64,000 nucleotides of DNA from Nocardioides massiliensis. Its GTDB lineage: Bacteria > Actinomycetota > Actinomycetes > Propionibacteriales > Nocardioidaceae. The number at the start of each line of letters is the position of its first letter. Positions within the stretch are counted from its first letter, which is position 1. The notes under the pieces are model-generated. The model was given only the letters and a program-made list of their open reading frames with translations, did no database searches and was not told the origin of the DNA. The stretch covers positions 1,364,001-1,428,000 of the forward strand of contig NZ_JAUSQM010000001.1 of the NCBI RefSeq assembly GCF_030811215.1, written 5' to 3'. Below, in pieces: positions 24,661 to 33,705 of the stretch. A program made the position numbers and the translations under genes.

Positions 24661-26022
24661 GTGACCGAAGCGCCTCCGCTCGCCGCGGACCCGAACTTCC
24701 GCCGCTTCTGGGCCGGCGTCACTCTCGGCCAGCTCGGCGCGCAGCTCGGCCACATCGCGCTGCCGGTCGTGGCGGTGCAGCTGCTGATGGCGAGCGAGCT
24801 GGAGCTCGGCGTGCTCAACGCGGCGGCGACGGCCGCCTTCCTCCTGGTCGGCCTGCCCGCAGGTGCGTGGGTCGACCGGTGGGCCAAGCGGCGGGTGATG
24901 ATCCGCGCCGACGTCGTGCGCGCGGTCGCGATCAGCGCGATCCCCGTGCTCTGGGCGTTCGACGCGCTGGCGATGTGGCATCTGTACGTCGTGGCGGCCG
25001 TCATCGGCGTCGCGACCGTCTTCTTCGACGTCGCCTACCAGTCGGTGTTGCCGTTCCTGGTCCGGCGCGAGCAGGTCTCCGACGCCAACGGCAAGCTCGA
25101 GGGTGTCGCCCAGGTCGCGCGCGTCGCGGGCCCGGCCGCCGGCGGGTTGTTGCTCAAGGTGGTCAGCGCACCGCTGCTCTTCGTCGCCGACGCGATCGGC
25201 TACGCCTTCTCGGCGTTCTTCCTCTCCCGCGTCCACGACCGGGAGGTCCCGCGGGTGCGGGCGCCCGAGGCCCGGCTGCGGACGGAGATCGCCGAGGGAC
25301 TCGGGTTCGTGCTGCGCCACCGGCTGCTCGTGCGGATCGTCGCCTGCACGACGTTGTCCAACCTCGCGTTCACACTGGCCTTCACCCTGATGCCGATCCT
25401 GGTGCTGCGCATCATCGGACTCGAGCCGTTCTGGTTCGGCGTGGTGATGGGTGCGGGCGCCGTGGGCGGGATCGTCGGCGCGGTGCTGGCGCCACGCATC
25501 GGCCGGGTCGTCGGCGAGGGTACGGCGATCCCGCTCGCGTCGTTGCTGGGTGGCGCGACCTTGGCGCTGGTGCCGCTATCGGCCTCGCTCGGGTCGCCGT
25601 ACGCCGCGATGGGCGTGTTGCTGCTCGCGGAGTTCTGTTTCAGCTTCTCGGTGCTCGTCTACAACGTCATGCAGGTGAGCATGCGTCAGCGGATCTGCCC
25701 CGAGCACCTGCTGGGCCGGATGAACGCCTCGATCCGGTTCTTCGTCTGGGGGATCATGCCGCTGTCCGCGCTGCTCTCCGGCGTCCTGGGCGACCGCATC
25801 GGGGTCGTGGCGACGATGTGGGTCGCGGTCGTGCTGGCGTGCCTGGCCGCGGTGCCGGTGGTGTTCTCGCCGTTGCTCGGGATGAAGACCTTGCCCGACG
25901 CACCCGACGCCGCGCCGGAGCCCGCACCGAGCGCCGCGGCGACGCCCGACCCGCTGGGCTCAACGCCTCCCGGCGCGGAGCGCGAGCCAGGTGGTGGTGC
26001 CGGCGACGCCGGTGACCGGTAG
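24661..26022 (+). CDS. Major facilitator superfamily transporter
   Basis: Predicted proton-driven exporter in the cytoplasmic membrane with 453 residues and about 12 transmembrane helices. The N-terminus NFRRFWAGVTLGQLGAQLGHIALPVVAVQLL is typical of the MFS_3/enterobactin-exporter-like branch, followed by VDRWAKRRVMIRADVVRA, the loop 2-3 motif A region. Other helices include VAAVIGVATVFFDVAYQSVLPFLV and FWFGVVMGAGAVGGIVGAVLAPRIG. The last 40 residues are a Pro/Ala/Glu-rich cytoplasmic tail. The GTG at 24661 was chosen because an earlier in-frame start lies inside the terminator. Its 3' end overlaps the converging DUF1906 gene by 63 bp. Substrate unknown. Confidence 0.88.
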   Translation: MTEAPPLAADPNFRRFWAGVTLGQLGAQLGHIALPVVAVQLLMASELELGVLNAAATAAFLLVGLPAGAWVDRWAKRRVMIRADVVRAVAISAIPVLWAFDALAMWHLYVVAAVIGVATVFFDVAYQSVLPFLVRREQVSDANGKLEGVAQVARVAGPAAGGLLLKVVSAPLLFVADAIGYAFSAFFLSRVHDREVPRVRAPEARLRTEIAEGLGFVLRHRLLVRIVACTTLSNLAFTLAFTLMPILVLRIIGLEPFWFGVVMGAGAVGGIVGAVLAPRIGRVVGEGTAIPLASLLGGATLALVPLSASLGSPYAAMGVLLLAEFCFSFSVLVYNVMQVSMRQRICPEHLLGRMNASIRFFVWGIMPLSALLSGVLGDRIGVVATMWVAVVLACLAAVPVVFSPLLGMKTLPDAPDAAPEPAPSAAATPDPLGSTPPGAEREPGGGAGDAGDR

Positions 26023-27366
26023 TCCGACGCGCTTCTGATAGGCCCGCACCGCCTGAGTCGTCTCGTAGCCGTAGTAGCCCGTCACCGGGAGCCGCGGCGT
26101 GCCGGCCGCCTTGAGCGCGCGCTGGAGGCGGCGTACGGCGTGGCTGCCGCTGCCGTACTTGCTCACCGGACCGGGACCGGCGGAGTGCAGCGCCACCCAG
26201 GTCGGCCGGGTGAGCCGTCCGGTGGCGGGCAGGCCGACGGCGGTCTGGAACCGGCGTACGGCGACCTCGGTCCGCTTGGTGAAGCGCGGTCGGAAGCGCG
26301 GCGAGCGGTAGTGGCCCTGCACGCGCAGCAGGCACTGCGCCGCACGGATCTCGGGGTCGACGTCGCCCTGCTTCCACGGGCGGTAGCGCGCGTGGTCGAT
26401 CACCTTGCGGCAGGTCTTCGACTGCGGCGGGACCCGCGTGCCGGCGCCCATGACCGTGTAGTTGGTGTCGATGTTGATCCGCACGCCGCCGTGCGTCTCG
26501 TCGTGGTCGCCGCGGTACTGCCGCATCACCCGGCCGCGCTCCGACCACCACGCGTGGTCGTAGAACGCCGAGGCGAAGGTCGGCGGCGTCGCGGTCGGCG
26601 GGACCCGGTAGCCCTGGGCCGGCACCCACTCGGCCACCCACAGCCGGTCGGGCATGGTGTGTCGCCCGGCCCGGCGTGCCTGGTCGAGGAGCGCGATGCC
26701 CGACGCCGCGGAGGAGTAGACGCCGGAGCGGTAGCCCAGGCGGCGTACTTCCTTGGTCCAGGACGAGAGGAACGCCAGCGCCGACTCGCGGCAGTGGGCC
26801 TTCGTCGTCGGGAACGCCTCGAGGTCGAACCACAGCACGCTGCGCGCGCCGATCCCGAGCAGCTTCGCGGCGTCGACCGCCGCCTGCGCCTCACCGGCCG
26901 CCTGCGCGCGCGCGGCGGCGTAGTCGTCCGCCGGCTTCGGCGAGATCCGGCGGTCGGCGTACCTCTCCACCGGCGAGCACGCCGCCTGCCGGCCCACCAC
27001 GATGGGGAACAGCGCCCACCCGCGCTGCGCCTGCGTCTTCACCCAGGTGGCGTCGAGGTTGAGCTGGTCGGCGCAGTAGCGGTTGTCGCCGGCGATGTAG
27101 ATGCCGATGCCGCGGTACGGCGAGCTCTCCCACCACGCGTCCATCGCCGCCTGCGACGGCGCTTGGCACTGGTCGAACACGTAGCCGGTCATCCGCCCCG
27201 GCATCGCCCGGGTCGCCGACGACTGGCTGACGGCCGCGGACGCCGCGCTCGCACCCCCGCCATCGTGGGGCGCCCCCGACCCACCACTGAGCGCGGGTAC
27301 GGCGAGCGCGACGCCGAGCGCCGCAGCGAGGAGGCGGCGCAGGCGCGGGGAGGGGCTGAGCGACAC
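25960..27366 (-). CDS. Secreted DUF1906 lysozyme-like protein with two peptidoglycan-binding domains
   Basis: Exported cell-wall protein of about 468 residues. After a signal peptide (RLRRLLAAALGVALAVPALS) comes a DUF1906/Rv2525c-like TIM barrel: TGYVFDQCQAPSQAAMDAWWES, YRGIGIYIAGDNRYCADQLN, WALFPIVVGRQAACSP, VLWFDLEAFP and INIDTNYTVMG, where the acidic residues are candidate catalytic ones. Two PG_binding_1 repeats follow, RPRFTKRTEVAVRRFQTAVGLPATGRLTRPTWVALHS and VTGYYGYETTQAVRAYQKRVGLPVTGVAGTTTWLAL. The GTG at 27364-27366 has GGAGG at ideal spacing. Hydrolytic activity has not been certain for this family, so lysozyme-like is a structural label. Confidence 0.85.
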   Translation of the reverse strand: MSLSPSPRLRRLLAAALGVALAVPALSGGSGAPHDGGGASAASAAVSQSSATRAMPGRMTGYVFDQCQAPSQAAMDAWWESSPYRGIGIYIAGDNRYCADQLNLDATWVKTQAQRGWALFPIVVGRQAACSPVERYADRRISPKPADDYAAARAQAAGEAQAAVDAAKLLGIGARSVLWFDLEAFPTTKAHCRESALAFLSSWTKEVRRLGYRSGVYSSAASGIALLDQARRAGRHTMPDRLWVAEWVPAQGYRVPPTATPPTFASAFYDHAWWSERGRVMRQYRGDHDETHGGVRINIDTNYTVMGAGTRVPPQSKTCRKVIDHARYRPWKQGDVDPEIRAAQCLLRVQGHYRSPRFRPRFTKRTEVAVRRFQTAVGLPATGRLTRPTWVALHSAGPGPVSKYGSGSHAVRRLQRALKAAGTPRLPVTGYYGYETTQAVRAYQKRVGLPVTGVAGTTTWLALRAGRR

Positions 27367-28005
27367 GGTGCCTCCGGGAGTGACGAGGGAGGGCAAACGG
27401 TACGCCGTCTCGCCCGCGCGCGGACGTAGTTGGTCGAGTGCCGGCCCAACTGGGCTGGTCGAGTGCCGGCCGAGGCGTTAGCCGAGGGCGGTGTATCGAG
27501 ACCGGGGAGGTGGTGGGGGTCTCGATACGCCGCTCACTTCGTTCGCGGCACTCGACCACCGTGATTTGTGTTGGTCGAGTGCCGTCCGAGGGGTTACCCG
27601 AGGGCGGTGTATCGAGACCCCGAGGGAGGCGGAGGTCTCGATACGCCGCTCACTTCGTTCGCGGCACTCGACCACCGTGATTTGTGTTGGTCGAGTGCCG
27701 TCCGAGGGGTTACCCGAGGGCGGTGTATCGAGACCCCGAGGGAGGCGGAGGTCTCGATACGCCGCTCACTTCGTTCGCGGCACTCGACCACCGTGGGTTG
27801 GTTGGTCGAGTGCCGTCCGAGGGGCCGAGTTTGGGTTGGTCGAGTGCCGTCCGAGGGGTTACCCGAGGGCGGTGTATCGAGACCCCGGGGGAGGCGGAGG
27901 TCTCGATACACCGCTCACTTCGTTCGCGGCACTCGACCACCGTGGGTTGGTTGGTCGAGTGCCGGCCGAGGCGTTAGCCGAGGGCGGTGTATCGAGACCC
28001 GTCCC

Positions 28006-28290
28006 TCACCGGTCGAACTCCTTCTTCGCCAGTCCCGGGAGGAGCGAGAACTCCCCACGGATCAATGCTTCGCGCTTCGCGCGCCCCCACCCCTGGATCT
28101 GCTTCTCTACCGAGAACGCGTCCGCGACCGATGCGTACTCCTGGTTGAAGACAAGCCGGACCGGGCGGCGCCGACGGGTGTACGCCGCGCCGTGCCCCTC
28201 CTGGTGTTGATGGAGCCGCGCGGGCAGGTTGGTGGTGCTGCCGACGTAGTAGGAGCCGTCCGAGCACTCGAGGATGTAGACGTGTGGCAT
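28006..28290 (-). CDS. GIY-YIG endonuclease domain protein, copy 1
   Basis: Small predicted endonuclease of 94 residues, similar to the YhbQ/UPF0213 group. HVYILECSDGSYYVGSTTNL is the GIY-YIG core (YIL and YVG replace the name motif), Arg25 in LPARLHQHQ is the conserved arginine, and the catalytic glutamate is in AFSVEKQIQGWGRAKREALI. The gene lies between a left half-repeat (27952-27999) and a right half-repeat (28345-28386), which resemble the outer ends of a mobile unit. The protein is identical to copy 2 445 bp away. There is no visible promoter of its own. A role in repeat movement is inference; solitary YhbQ-like proteins have been linked to DNA repair. Confidence 0.85.
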   Translation of the reverse strand: MPHVYILECSDGSYYVGSTTNLPARLHQHQEGHGAAYTRRRRPVRLVFNQEYASVADAFSVEKQIQGWGRAKREALIRGEFSLLPGLAKKEFDR

Positions 28291-28450
28291 CGCCCCAGGC
28301 TCCCGGGTTCCGCGAGTCTGCGCTGTTGGTCATCCACAGGCCGGGGTCTCGATACGCCGCTCACTTCGTTCGCGGCACTCGACCACCGTGGTTTGTTGGT
28401 CGAGTGCCGTCCGAGGGGTTACCCGAGGGCGGTGTATCGAGACCCGTCCC

Positions 28451-28735
28451 TCACCGGTCGAACTCCTTCTTCGCCAGACCCGGGAGGAGCGAGAACTCCC
28501 CACGGATCAATGCTTCGCGCTTCGCGCGCCCCCACCCCTGGATCTGCTTCTCGACCGAGAACGCGTCCGCGACCGAGGCGTACTCCTGGTTGAAGACGAG
28601 CCGGACCGGGCGGCGCCGACGGGTGTACGCCGCGCCGTGCCCCTCCTGGTGTTGATGGAGCCGCGCGGGCAGGTTGGTGGTGCTGCCGACGTAGTAGGAG
28701 CCGTCCGAGCACTCGAGGATGTAGACGTGTGGCAT
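28451..28735 (-). CDS. GIY-YIG endonuclease domain protein, copy 2
   Basis: The 94-residue protein is identical to copy 1, but the DNA differs at four positions in the gene, all synonymous. The flanks are left unit 28397-28444 and right unit 28790-28831. The sequence from the L unit through the gene to the R unit is nearly the same as in copy 1 (about 27990-28360), so this is a cassette duplication, not just gene conversion of the coding part. Motifs and reservations are as for copy 1. Confidence 0.85.
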   Translation of the reverse strand: MPHVYILECSDGSYYVGSTTNLPARLHQHQEGHGAAYTRRRRPVRLVFNQEYASVADAFSVEKQIQGWGRAKREALIRGEFSLLPGLAKKEFDR

Positions 28736-28831
28736 CGCCCCAGGCTCCCGGGTTCCGCGAGTCTGCGCTGTTGGTCATCCACAGGCCGGGGTCTCGATAC
28801 ACCGCTCACTCCGTTCGCGGCACTCGACCAC

Positions 28832-29105
28832 CTCGGACGGGGCTCACTTCGTTCGCGGCACTCGACCACCTTGGCTTGTTGGTCGAGTGCCGTCCGAGGG
28901 GTTACCCGAGGGCGGTGTATCGAGACCGGGGGCCCGAGCGCTGGTGGGGGGTCTCGATACACCGCTCACTTCGTTCGCGGCACTCGACCACCTCGGACGG
29001 GGCTCACTTCGTTCGCGGCACTCGACCACCTCGGGCGGGGCTCACTTCGTTCGCGGCACTCGACCACCTCGGACGGGGCTCACTTCGTTCGCGGCACTCG
29101 ACCAC
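28832..29105. repeat. Tandem truncated right half-repeats, 38-bp period
   Basis: The same 38-bp unit (CTCGGACGGGGCTCACTTCG continuing to GCACTCGACCAC) occurs at 28832-28869, 28992-29029, 29030-29067 (one base different) and 29068-29105, the last three directly in tandem. Each lacks the first part of the right half-repeat. A last fragment ends at 29132. Confidence 0.8.
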
Positions 29106-29159
29106 CCCATGGGCTCGCGCGGCACTCGACCACTGCGGCGCACAGGGATACTGGAGCCC

Positions 29160-29516
29160 GTGGCACCCCGACTCCGTCCCCAGTCCGCCGAGGCGGTGGC
29201 GCAGGCGCGTGCGGCACTCGTTGGCGATCCGACGGACAAGGCGGCGCTGCGGCTGCTGACCAAGCACTACCTCGCGGTGCTGTCGCAGCAGGCTCCTGGT
29301 GGGGCGGTGGAGGTGCGGGTGCCGCCGTACGCCGCGGTGCAGTGCATCCCGGGCACCAGCCACACGCGTGGCACCCCGCCGGCGGTCGTCGAGACCGACG
29401 CGGCGACCTGGATCGCGCTGGCGAGCGGCGAGCTGGCCTGGGAGCAGGCGACCGAGGAGGGGCGGATCAGCGCCTCGGGGGAGCGGTCGGACCTCTCGGC
29501 GTACCTGCCCCTGTGA
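29160..29516 (+). CDS. SCP_3-type sterol-carrier-fold protein
   Basis: 118-residue soluble protein matching the actinobacterial SCP_3 (bacterial sterol carrier orthologue) family. Conserved parts are AAVQCIPGTSHTRGTPPAVVETDAATWIALASGELAWEQATEEGRISASGERSDLSAYLPL, where WIALASGELAWE is the hydrophobic cavity segment. I placed the start at the GTG at 29160: a GATACT -10-like hexamer ends seven bases before it, and the longer frame upstream is only repeat DNA. It precedes the cofactor operon by about 100 bases. The ligand and role are unknown; the neighbour order is often conserved in actinobacteria. Confidence 0.78.
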   Translation: MAPRLRPQSAEAVAQARAALVGDPTDKAALRLLTKHYLAVLSQQAPGGAVEVRVPPYAAVQCIPGTSHTRGTPPAVVETDAATWIALASGELAWEQATEEGRISASGERSDLSAYLPL

Positions 29517-29620
29517 CCGAGACCACCATTCCGCCGCGTGGGGGTGCGGCGTACGCTCGGTGGTGCACGAGCCACTGAACCGTCCGGTACCCCTGGTGGA
29601 CTGGAACGAAAGGCCACGAC

Positions 29621-30619
29621 ATGCGCATCACGCCTGCGCCCGTCCCTGCGGGCAGCCCTGCCCTGCCGCCGTCCCCGAGCGGGTCGGTCACCGTGGGCGT
29701 GATCGGCGCCGGCCGCGTGGGTGCCGTGCTCGGCGCGATCCTCGCCGACACCCCGGGCTATGCCCTGGCCGCCGTCTCGGGGGAGACGCCCGCGACGCGC
29801 GAGCGCATCGCGGCGCTGCTGCCGGGCGCGCAGATCCGCAAGCCGACCGACGTCGCGCGCGCCGCGGACCTGCTGCTGTTGACCGTGCCCGACGACCGGC
29901 TCGCCGGCGTCGTGTGCAGCCTGGTCGGCAGCGGGGCGATCCGGGAGGGCCAGTACGTCGTCCACACCTCCGGCAAGCACGGGCTCGACGTGCTGCAGCC
30001 GGCCGCCGACCTGGGCGCGCACGTCCTCGCGCTCCACCCCGCGATGACCTTCACGGGCACCGCCGTCGACCGTGCGCGCCTGCAGGGATGCGTCTTCGGC
30101 GTCACCGCCACCCCCGCCGACCTTGCGTACGCCGACCAGCTGGTCGCGGTCCTCGGGGCGCGTCCGGTGCGGGTCGCGGAGGACCAGCGCGCGCTCTACC
30201 ACGCAGGTCTGGCCCACGGCGCCAACCACCTCGTCACCCTCGTGGCCCAGGCGATGGACATGCTCGCCGCGTCCGGCGTCGCCGACCCGTCCGGCACGCT
30301 GCGCCCGCTGCTGTCGGCGGCGCTCGACAACGCGCTGACCGACGGCGACGCCGCGCTGACTGGCCCGGTCGCCCGGGGCGACCGGCGCACCGTGCGCGAC
30401 CACCTCGCCCAGATCACCGAGCACACGCCCGGTTCGCTCGACTCCTACGTCGCGATGGCTCGCGCGACCGTCGACCGCAGCGCTGCCGACGGCCGGCTCG
30501 CCGGCGGGCGCGCCGCCGCGCTGCACGAGACGCTGAGCGAGGCGCTGCCTGAGGCGCCCGGCCACCCCGTCGCGCCGGCGGACGACGCAGCCGCCGACTC
30601 CGAGCGGACCCCCCTGTGA
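29621..30619 (+). CDS. Rossmann-fold/DUF2520 dehydrogenase, candidate alternative ketopantoate reductase
   Basis: 332-residue NAD(P)-binding protein. [21 protein letters not shown] carries the GxGxxG motif near residue 30, [14 protein letters not shown] follows, and [35 protein letters not shown] is the boundary to the DUF2520 domain, which continues with [23 protein letters not shown]. It resembles 6-phosphogluconate/ketopantoate reductase-like enzymes. The gene overlaps panC by four bases (GTGA), and no panE or panB is present in the window, so a role in reducing ketopantoate is plausible but unproven. The ATG at 29621 lies seven bases after GAAAGG. Confidence 0.82.
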   Translation: MRITPAPVPAGSPALPPSPSGSVTVGVIGAGRVGAVLGAILADTPGYALAAVSGETPATRERIAALLPGAQIRKPTDVARAADLLLLTVPDDRLAGVVCSLVGSGAIREGQYVVHTSGKHGLDVLQPAADLGAHVLALHPAMTFTGTAVDRARLQGCVFGVTATPADLAYADQLVAVLGARPVRVAEDQRALYHAGLAHGANHLVTLVAQAMDMLAASGVADPSGTLRPLLSAALDNALTDGDAALTGPVARGDRRTVRDHLAQITEHTPGSLDSYVAMARATVDRSAADGRLAGGRAAALHETLSEALPEAPGHPVAPADDAAADSERTPL

Positions 30620-31554
30620 ACGCTCCCTCCCCCCGCACCCCGCGGGTCGTCGGCACGCGCGCGGAGCTGGCTGAGGCGCTCGCCGCGGTCCGCGCCGGCG
30701 GCGACCGGGTCGCCCTCGTGCCGACGATGGGTGCGCTGCACGTCGGCCACGCCAGCCTCATGACCCACGCCCGCGAGCAGGTCGGTGAGGACGGCGCCGT
30801 CGTGGCGTCGATCTTCGTCAACCCGCTGCAGTTCGCGCCCGGCGAGGACCTCGACCGCTACCCCCGCACCCTCGACGCCGACCTCGAGGTCTGCGCCGAG
30901 CACGGGGTCGACCTGGTCTTCGTGCCGCCGGTCGAGGAGGTCTACCCCGAGGGCGTGAGCGCCGGCTCCGCCGCCGACGCGGTCACCGTCGACCCGGGTC
31001 CGCTCGGTGCCGTGCTCGAGGGCGCCGCCCGCCCGACCCACTTCCGTGGTGTGCTCACGGTCGTCGTGAAGCTCTTCGGCCTCGTGCGCCCCGACGTCGC
31101 GGTCTTCGGCCAGAAGGACTACCAGCAGCTGGTGCTCGTACGCCGCATGGCCGCGGGCCTCTGCCTCGGCGTCGACGTCGTCGGCGCCCCGACCGTCCGC
31201 GAGGACGACGGGCTCGCGCTGTCCTCGCGCAACCGCTACCTCGACGACGTCCAGCGGCGTACCGCCCTGGTGCTCTCGAAGGCCCTGTCCGTCGGTGCCG
31301 CGAGCGCGGCCCGCGGCGCCGAGGCCGTGGTGGCCGCTGCGCACGACGTACTCCGTGAGGAAGGCGAGGGCGTCGACGTCGACTACCTCGTGCTCACCGA
31401 TCCCGACCTCGGCGACGCCCCCGTCGCCGGCGAGGCACGGCTGCTCGTCGCCGCCCGCGTCGGCACCACCCGCCTGCTCGACAACGTGCCGCTCCTTCTG
31501 GGCGCACCCGTCCCCACCCCTGCCCGCCAGCCAGTCCACGAGGGAGCTCACTGA
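30616..31554 (+). CDS. panC: Pantothenate synthetase
   Basis: ATP-dependent condensation of pantoate with beta-alanine to pantothenate. The 312-residue protein has the nucleotidyltransferase signatures [18 protein letters not shown] (HVGH) near residue 35, [21 protein letters not shown]-like segment [38 protein letters not shown] and [11 protein letters not shown] near residue 200. It is somewhat longer than E. coli PanC at the C-terminus. The GTG at 30616 overlaps the DUF2520 gene; the stop overlaps panD by one base (TGATG). PanD makes its beta-alanine substrate, so the two act in sequence. Confidence 0.97.
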   Translation: MNAPSPRTPRVVGTRAELAEALAAVRAGGDRVALVPTMGALHVGHASLMTHAREQVGEDGAVVASIFVNPLQFAPGEDLDRYPRTLDADLEVCAEHGVDLVFVPPVEEVYPEGVSAGSAADAVTVDPGPLGAVLEGAARPTHFRGVLTVVVKLFGLVRPDVAVFGQKDYQQLVLVRRMAAGLCLGVDVVGAPTVREDDGLALSSRNRYLDDVQRRTALVLSKALSVGAASAARGAEAVVAAAHDVLREEGEGVDVDYLVLTDPDLGDAPVAGEARLLVAARVGTTRLLDNVPLLLGAPVPTPARQPVHEGAH

Positions 31555-31976
31555 TGCTGCGCACGATGATGAAGTCCAAGATCCACCGCGCGACCGTGAC
31601 GCAGGCCGACCTGCACTACGTCGGCTCGGTGACGGTCGACGCCGACCTGCTCGACGCGGCCAACCTGCTCCCCGGCGAGCTGGTCCACATCGTCGACATC
31701 ACCAACGGTGCCCGGCTGGAGACCTACACGATCGCCGGCGAGCGCGGCTCGGGGATCATCGGCATCAACGGTGCCGCCGCCCGCCTCGTGCAGCCCGGCG
31801 ACCTGGTGATCCTCATCGCCTACGCGCAGATGGAGGACGCCGAGGCGCGCAGCTACCAGCCCGACGTGGTCTTCGTCGACGCCGACAACAAGGTGATGGG
31901 CTTCGGTCACGACCCCGCCGAGGCGCTGCCGCAGCAGGGGCTGCTGCGCGGCGACCTGGTCCACACTCCGCGCTGA
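31554..31976 (+). CDS. panD: Aspartate 1-decarboxylase
   Basis: Pyruvoyl-dependent decarboxylation of aspartate to beta-alanine for pantothenate. The 140-residue proenzyme contains [14 protein letters not shown], in which self-cleavage between Gly and Ser (around residues 24-25) yields the pyruvoyl group. [30 protein letters not shown] and [10 protein letters not shown] follow the family. The ATG at 31554 overlaps the panC stop by one base. The C-terminal tail after [10 protein letters not shown] is degenerate, as usual in actinobacteria. nadB, the next gene, also uses aspartate. Confidence 0.97.
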   Translation: MLRTMMKSKIHRATVTQADLHYVGSVTVDADLLDAANLLPGELVHIVDITNGARLETYTIAGERGSGIIGINGAAARLVQPGDLVILIAYAQMEDAEARSYQPDVVFVDADNKVMGFGHDPAEALPQQGLLRGDLVHTPR

Positions 31977-31998
31977 CGCCACCGCGGACCCACCGGTG

Positions 31999-33705
31999 AT
32001 GATCCCTGCCCGCCTCGCGGCCCCACCCCCGGGTTGGGTGAGGTACGCCGACGTCGTGGTCATCGGCTCCGGCATCGCCGGCCTGACCGCGGCGCTGCGG
32101 ATCCGGGCCGGGCTGGAGGCGTCAGGGCAGCTCTCGGGCCAGCTCTCCGGTCAGGGCGGCTCGGTGCTGGTCGTCACCAAGGACCACCTGTCGGCCGGCT
32201 CCACCCAGTGGGCGCAGGGCGGCATTGCCGCTGCCCTCGGTCCGGGTGACTCGCCCGAGGAGCACCTGCTCGACACCTTGAGCGCCGGCGCCGGCATCTG
32301 CGACTCCGACGCCGTGCGCGTCCTCGTCACCGAGGGACCGGCCGCAGTTCACGAGCTGATCGCGCTCGGGGCGACCTTCGACCTCGACCCCGACGGCCTG
32401 CTCGAGCTCACCCGCGAGGGCGGCCACCACCGCGACCGGATCGCCCACGCCGGCGGCGACGCGACCGGGGCCGAGATCCAGCGGGCGCTCGTGGCGGCGA
32501 TCCGCTCCACTCCCGACATCGAGGTCATCGAGCACGCGATCGCGCTCGACCTCATCCCCGGCGCCGACGGCGGCGTGGCGGGCGTGACGCTGCACGTGCT
32601 CGGCGAGGGCCAGAGCGACGGCGTCGGCGCGGTGCACTGCCGGGCGGTCGTGTTGGCGAGCGGTGGCCTGGGGCAGGTCTTCTCCGCCACCACCAACCCC
32701 GCCGTCGCGACCGGCGACGGCCTGGCGTTGGCGCTGCGCGCGGGCGCCGTGCTGCGCGACGTCGAGTTCGTGCAGTTCCACCCCACCGTCATGTGGCTGG
32801 GCGGCGACTCCCGCGGGCAGCAGCCGCTCATCTCCGAGGCGGTGCGCGGCGAGGGCGCGTTCCTCGTCGACGACGCCGGCATGCGCTTCATGCAGGGTCA
32901 GCACGAGCTCGCCGACCTCGCCCCGCGCGACGTGGTCGCCAAGGCCATCACCCGCCGCATGCGGGAGCAGGGCCGCGAGCACGTCTGGCTCGACGCGCGG
33001 CACTTTGGACAGGCGAAGTGGGAGCGCCGCTTCCCCACGATCCTCGCGACCTGCCGTGCCCACGGCGTCGACCCGGTCACCGACCTGATCCCGGTCGCGC
33101 CCGCCTGTCATTACGCCTCCGGCGGCGTGGCCACCGACCTGGTCGGGCGCACCTCGGTGCCGGGCCTCTACGCCTGCGGCGAGGCGGCCTGCTCGGGCGT
33201 CCACGGCGCCAACCGGCTCGCGTCGAACTCCCTGCTCGAGGGGCTCGTCTTCTCCCGCCGCATCGCCGAGCACCTCTCCGAGACGCTGCCGCCCCGTCAG
33301 GACCCCGCCCCCGATCGGCGTACGGCGGGGCTGGTCGGGGCGGGCGCGCGCGAGCGGATCCAGGCCACGATGACCGAGCTCGCCGGCGTCCTGCGCTCGG
33401 CGTCCGGGCTGGCGCGCGCGACCGGTGAGCTGGTCGAGATCTCCGCCCTGGCGGCGGCCGATGAGCCCGACGCCGGCGCGTGGGAGGCCACCAACCTGCT
33501 CACCGTCGCCACTGCCCTGGTCACCGCGGCCGAGGCGCGCGAGGAGACGCGCGGGTCCCACTGGCGCGAGGACTTCGCCGAGGCCGACGACGCGTGGCGC
33601 GGCCACCTCGACCTCGCACTCGACCCGGCGACCGGTCGGCTGTCGCGCACCTTCCAGCCCTCCGCCGACCACTCGTCCCTGCTGGTGTCCGGAGGATCCG
33701 CATGA
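31999..33705 (+). CDS. nadB: L-aspartate oxidase
   Basis: FAD enzyme that oxidises aspartate to iminoaspartate for quinolinate synthesis, the first step of de novo NAD. The 568-residue protein has the dinucleotide motif DVVVIGSGIAGLTAALRI, then STQWAQGGIAAALG (FAD/substrate), EGGHHRDRIAHAGGDATGAEIQ, HPTVMWLGGDSRGQQPLISEAVRGEGA, ACHYASGGVATDLVGRTSVPGLYACGEAACSGVHGANRLASNSLLEGLVF and a C-terminal helical domain. I chose the ATG at 31999; a GTG directly before it is equally possible. nadC overlaps its 3' end by four bases. nadA is not in the window. Confidence 0.96.
   Translation: MIPARLAAPPPGWVRYADVVVIGSGIAGLTAALRIRAGLEASGQLSGQLSGQGGSVLVVTKDHLSAGSTQWAQGGIAAALGPGDSPEEHLLDTLSAGAGICDSDAVRVLVTEGPAAVHELIALGATFDLDPDGLLELTREGGHHRDRIAHAGGDATGAEIQRALVAAIRSTPDIEVIEHAIALDLIPGADGGVAGVTLHVLGEGQSDGVGAVHCRAVVLASGGLGQVFSATTNPAVATGDGLALALRAGAVLRDVEFVQFHPTVMWLGGDSRGQQPLISEAVRGEGAFLVDDAGMRFMQGQHELADLAPRDVVAKAITRRMREQGREHVWLDARHFGQAKWERRFPTILATCRAHGVDPVTDLIPVAPACHYASGGVATDLVGRTSVPGLYACGEAACSGVHGANRLASNSLLEGLVFSRRIAEHLSETLPPRQDPAPDRRTAGLVGAGARERIQATMTELAGVLRSASGLARATGELVEISALAAADEPDAGAWEATNLLTVATALVTAAEAREETRGSHWREDFAEADDAWRGHLDLALDPATGRLSRTFQPSADHSSLLVSGGSA

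Larger units (their letters stand above)
27430..29132. repeat. Array of L/R inverted half-repeats enclosing two GIY-YIG cassettes
   Basis: Left units (about 48 bp, from TGGTCGAGTGCCG to GTATCGAGACC) occur at 27456, 27572, 27688, 27837, 27952, 28397 and 28880. Right units (42 bp, from GGTCTCGATAC to GCACTCGACCAC) occur at 27518, 27634, 27750, 27899, 28345, 28790 and 28950. Each L is followed by an inverted R whose ends are its reverse complement. Most pairs enclose about 14 bp; two enclose a GIY-YIG gene. Truncated units lie at 27430, 27803 and 28832-29132. There is no other gene in 27367-28005. Confidence 0.9.

Noticed and set aside
27430-29132. Possible CRISPR array
   Set aside because: The repeats are alternating inverted halves with near-identical short gaps rather than one direct repeat with unique spacers, and no cas gene is present.
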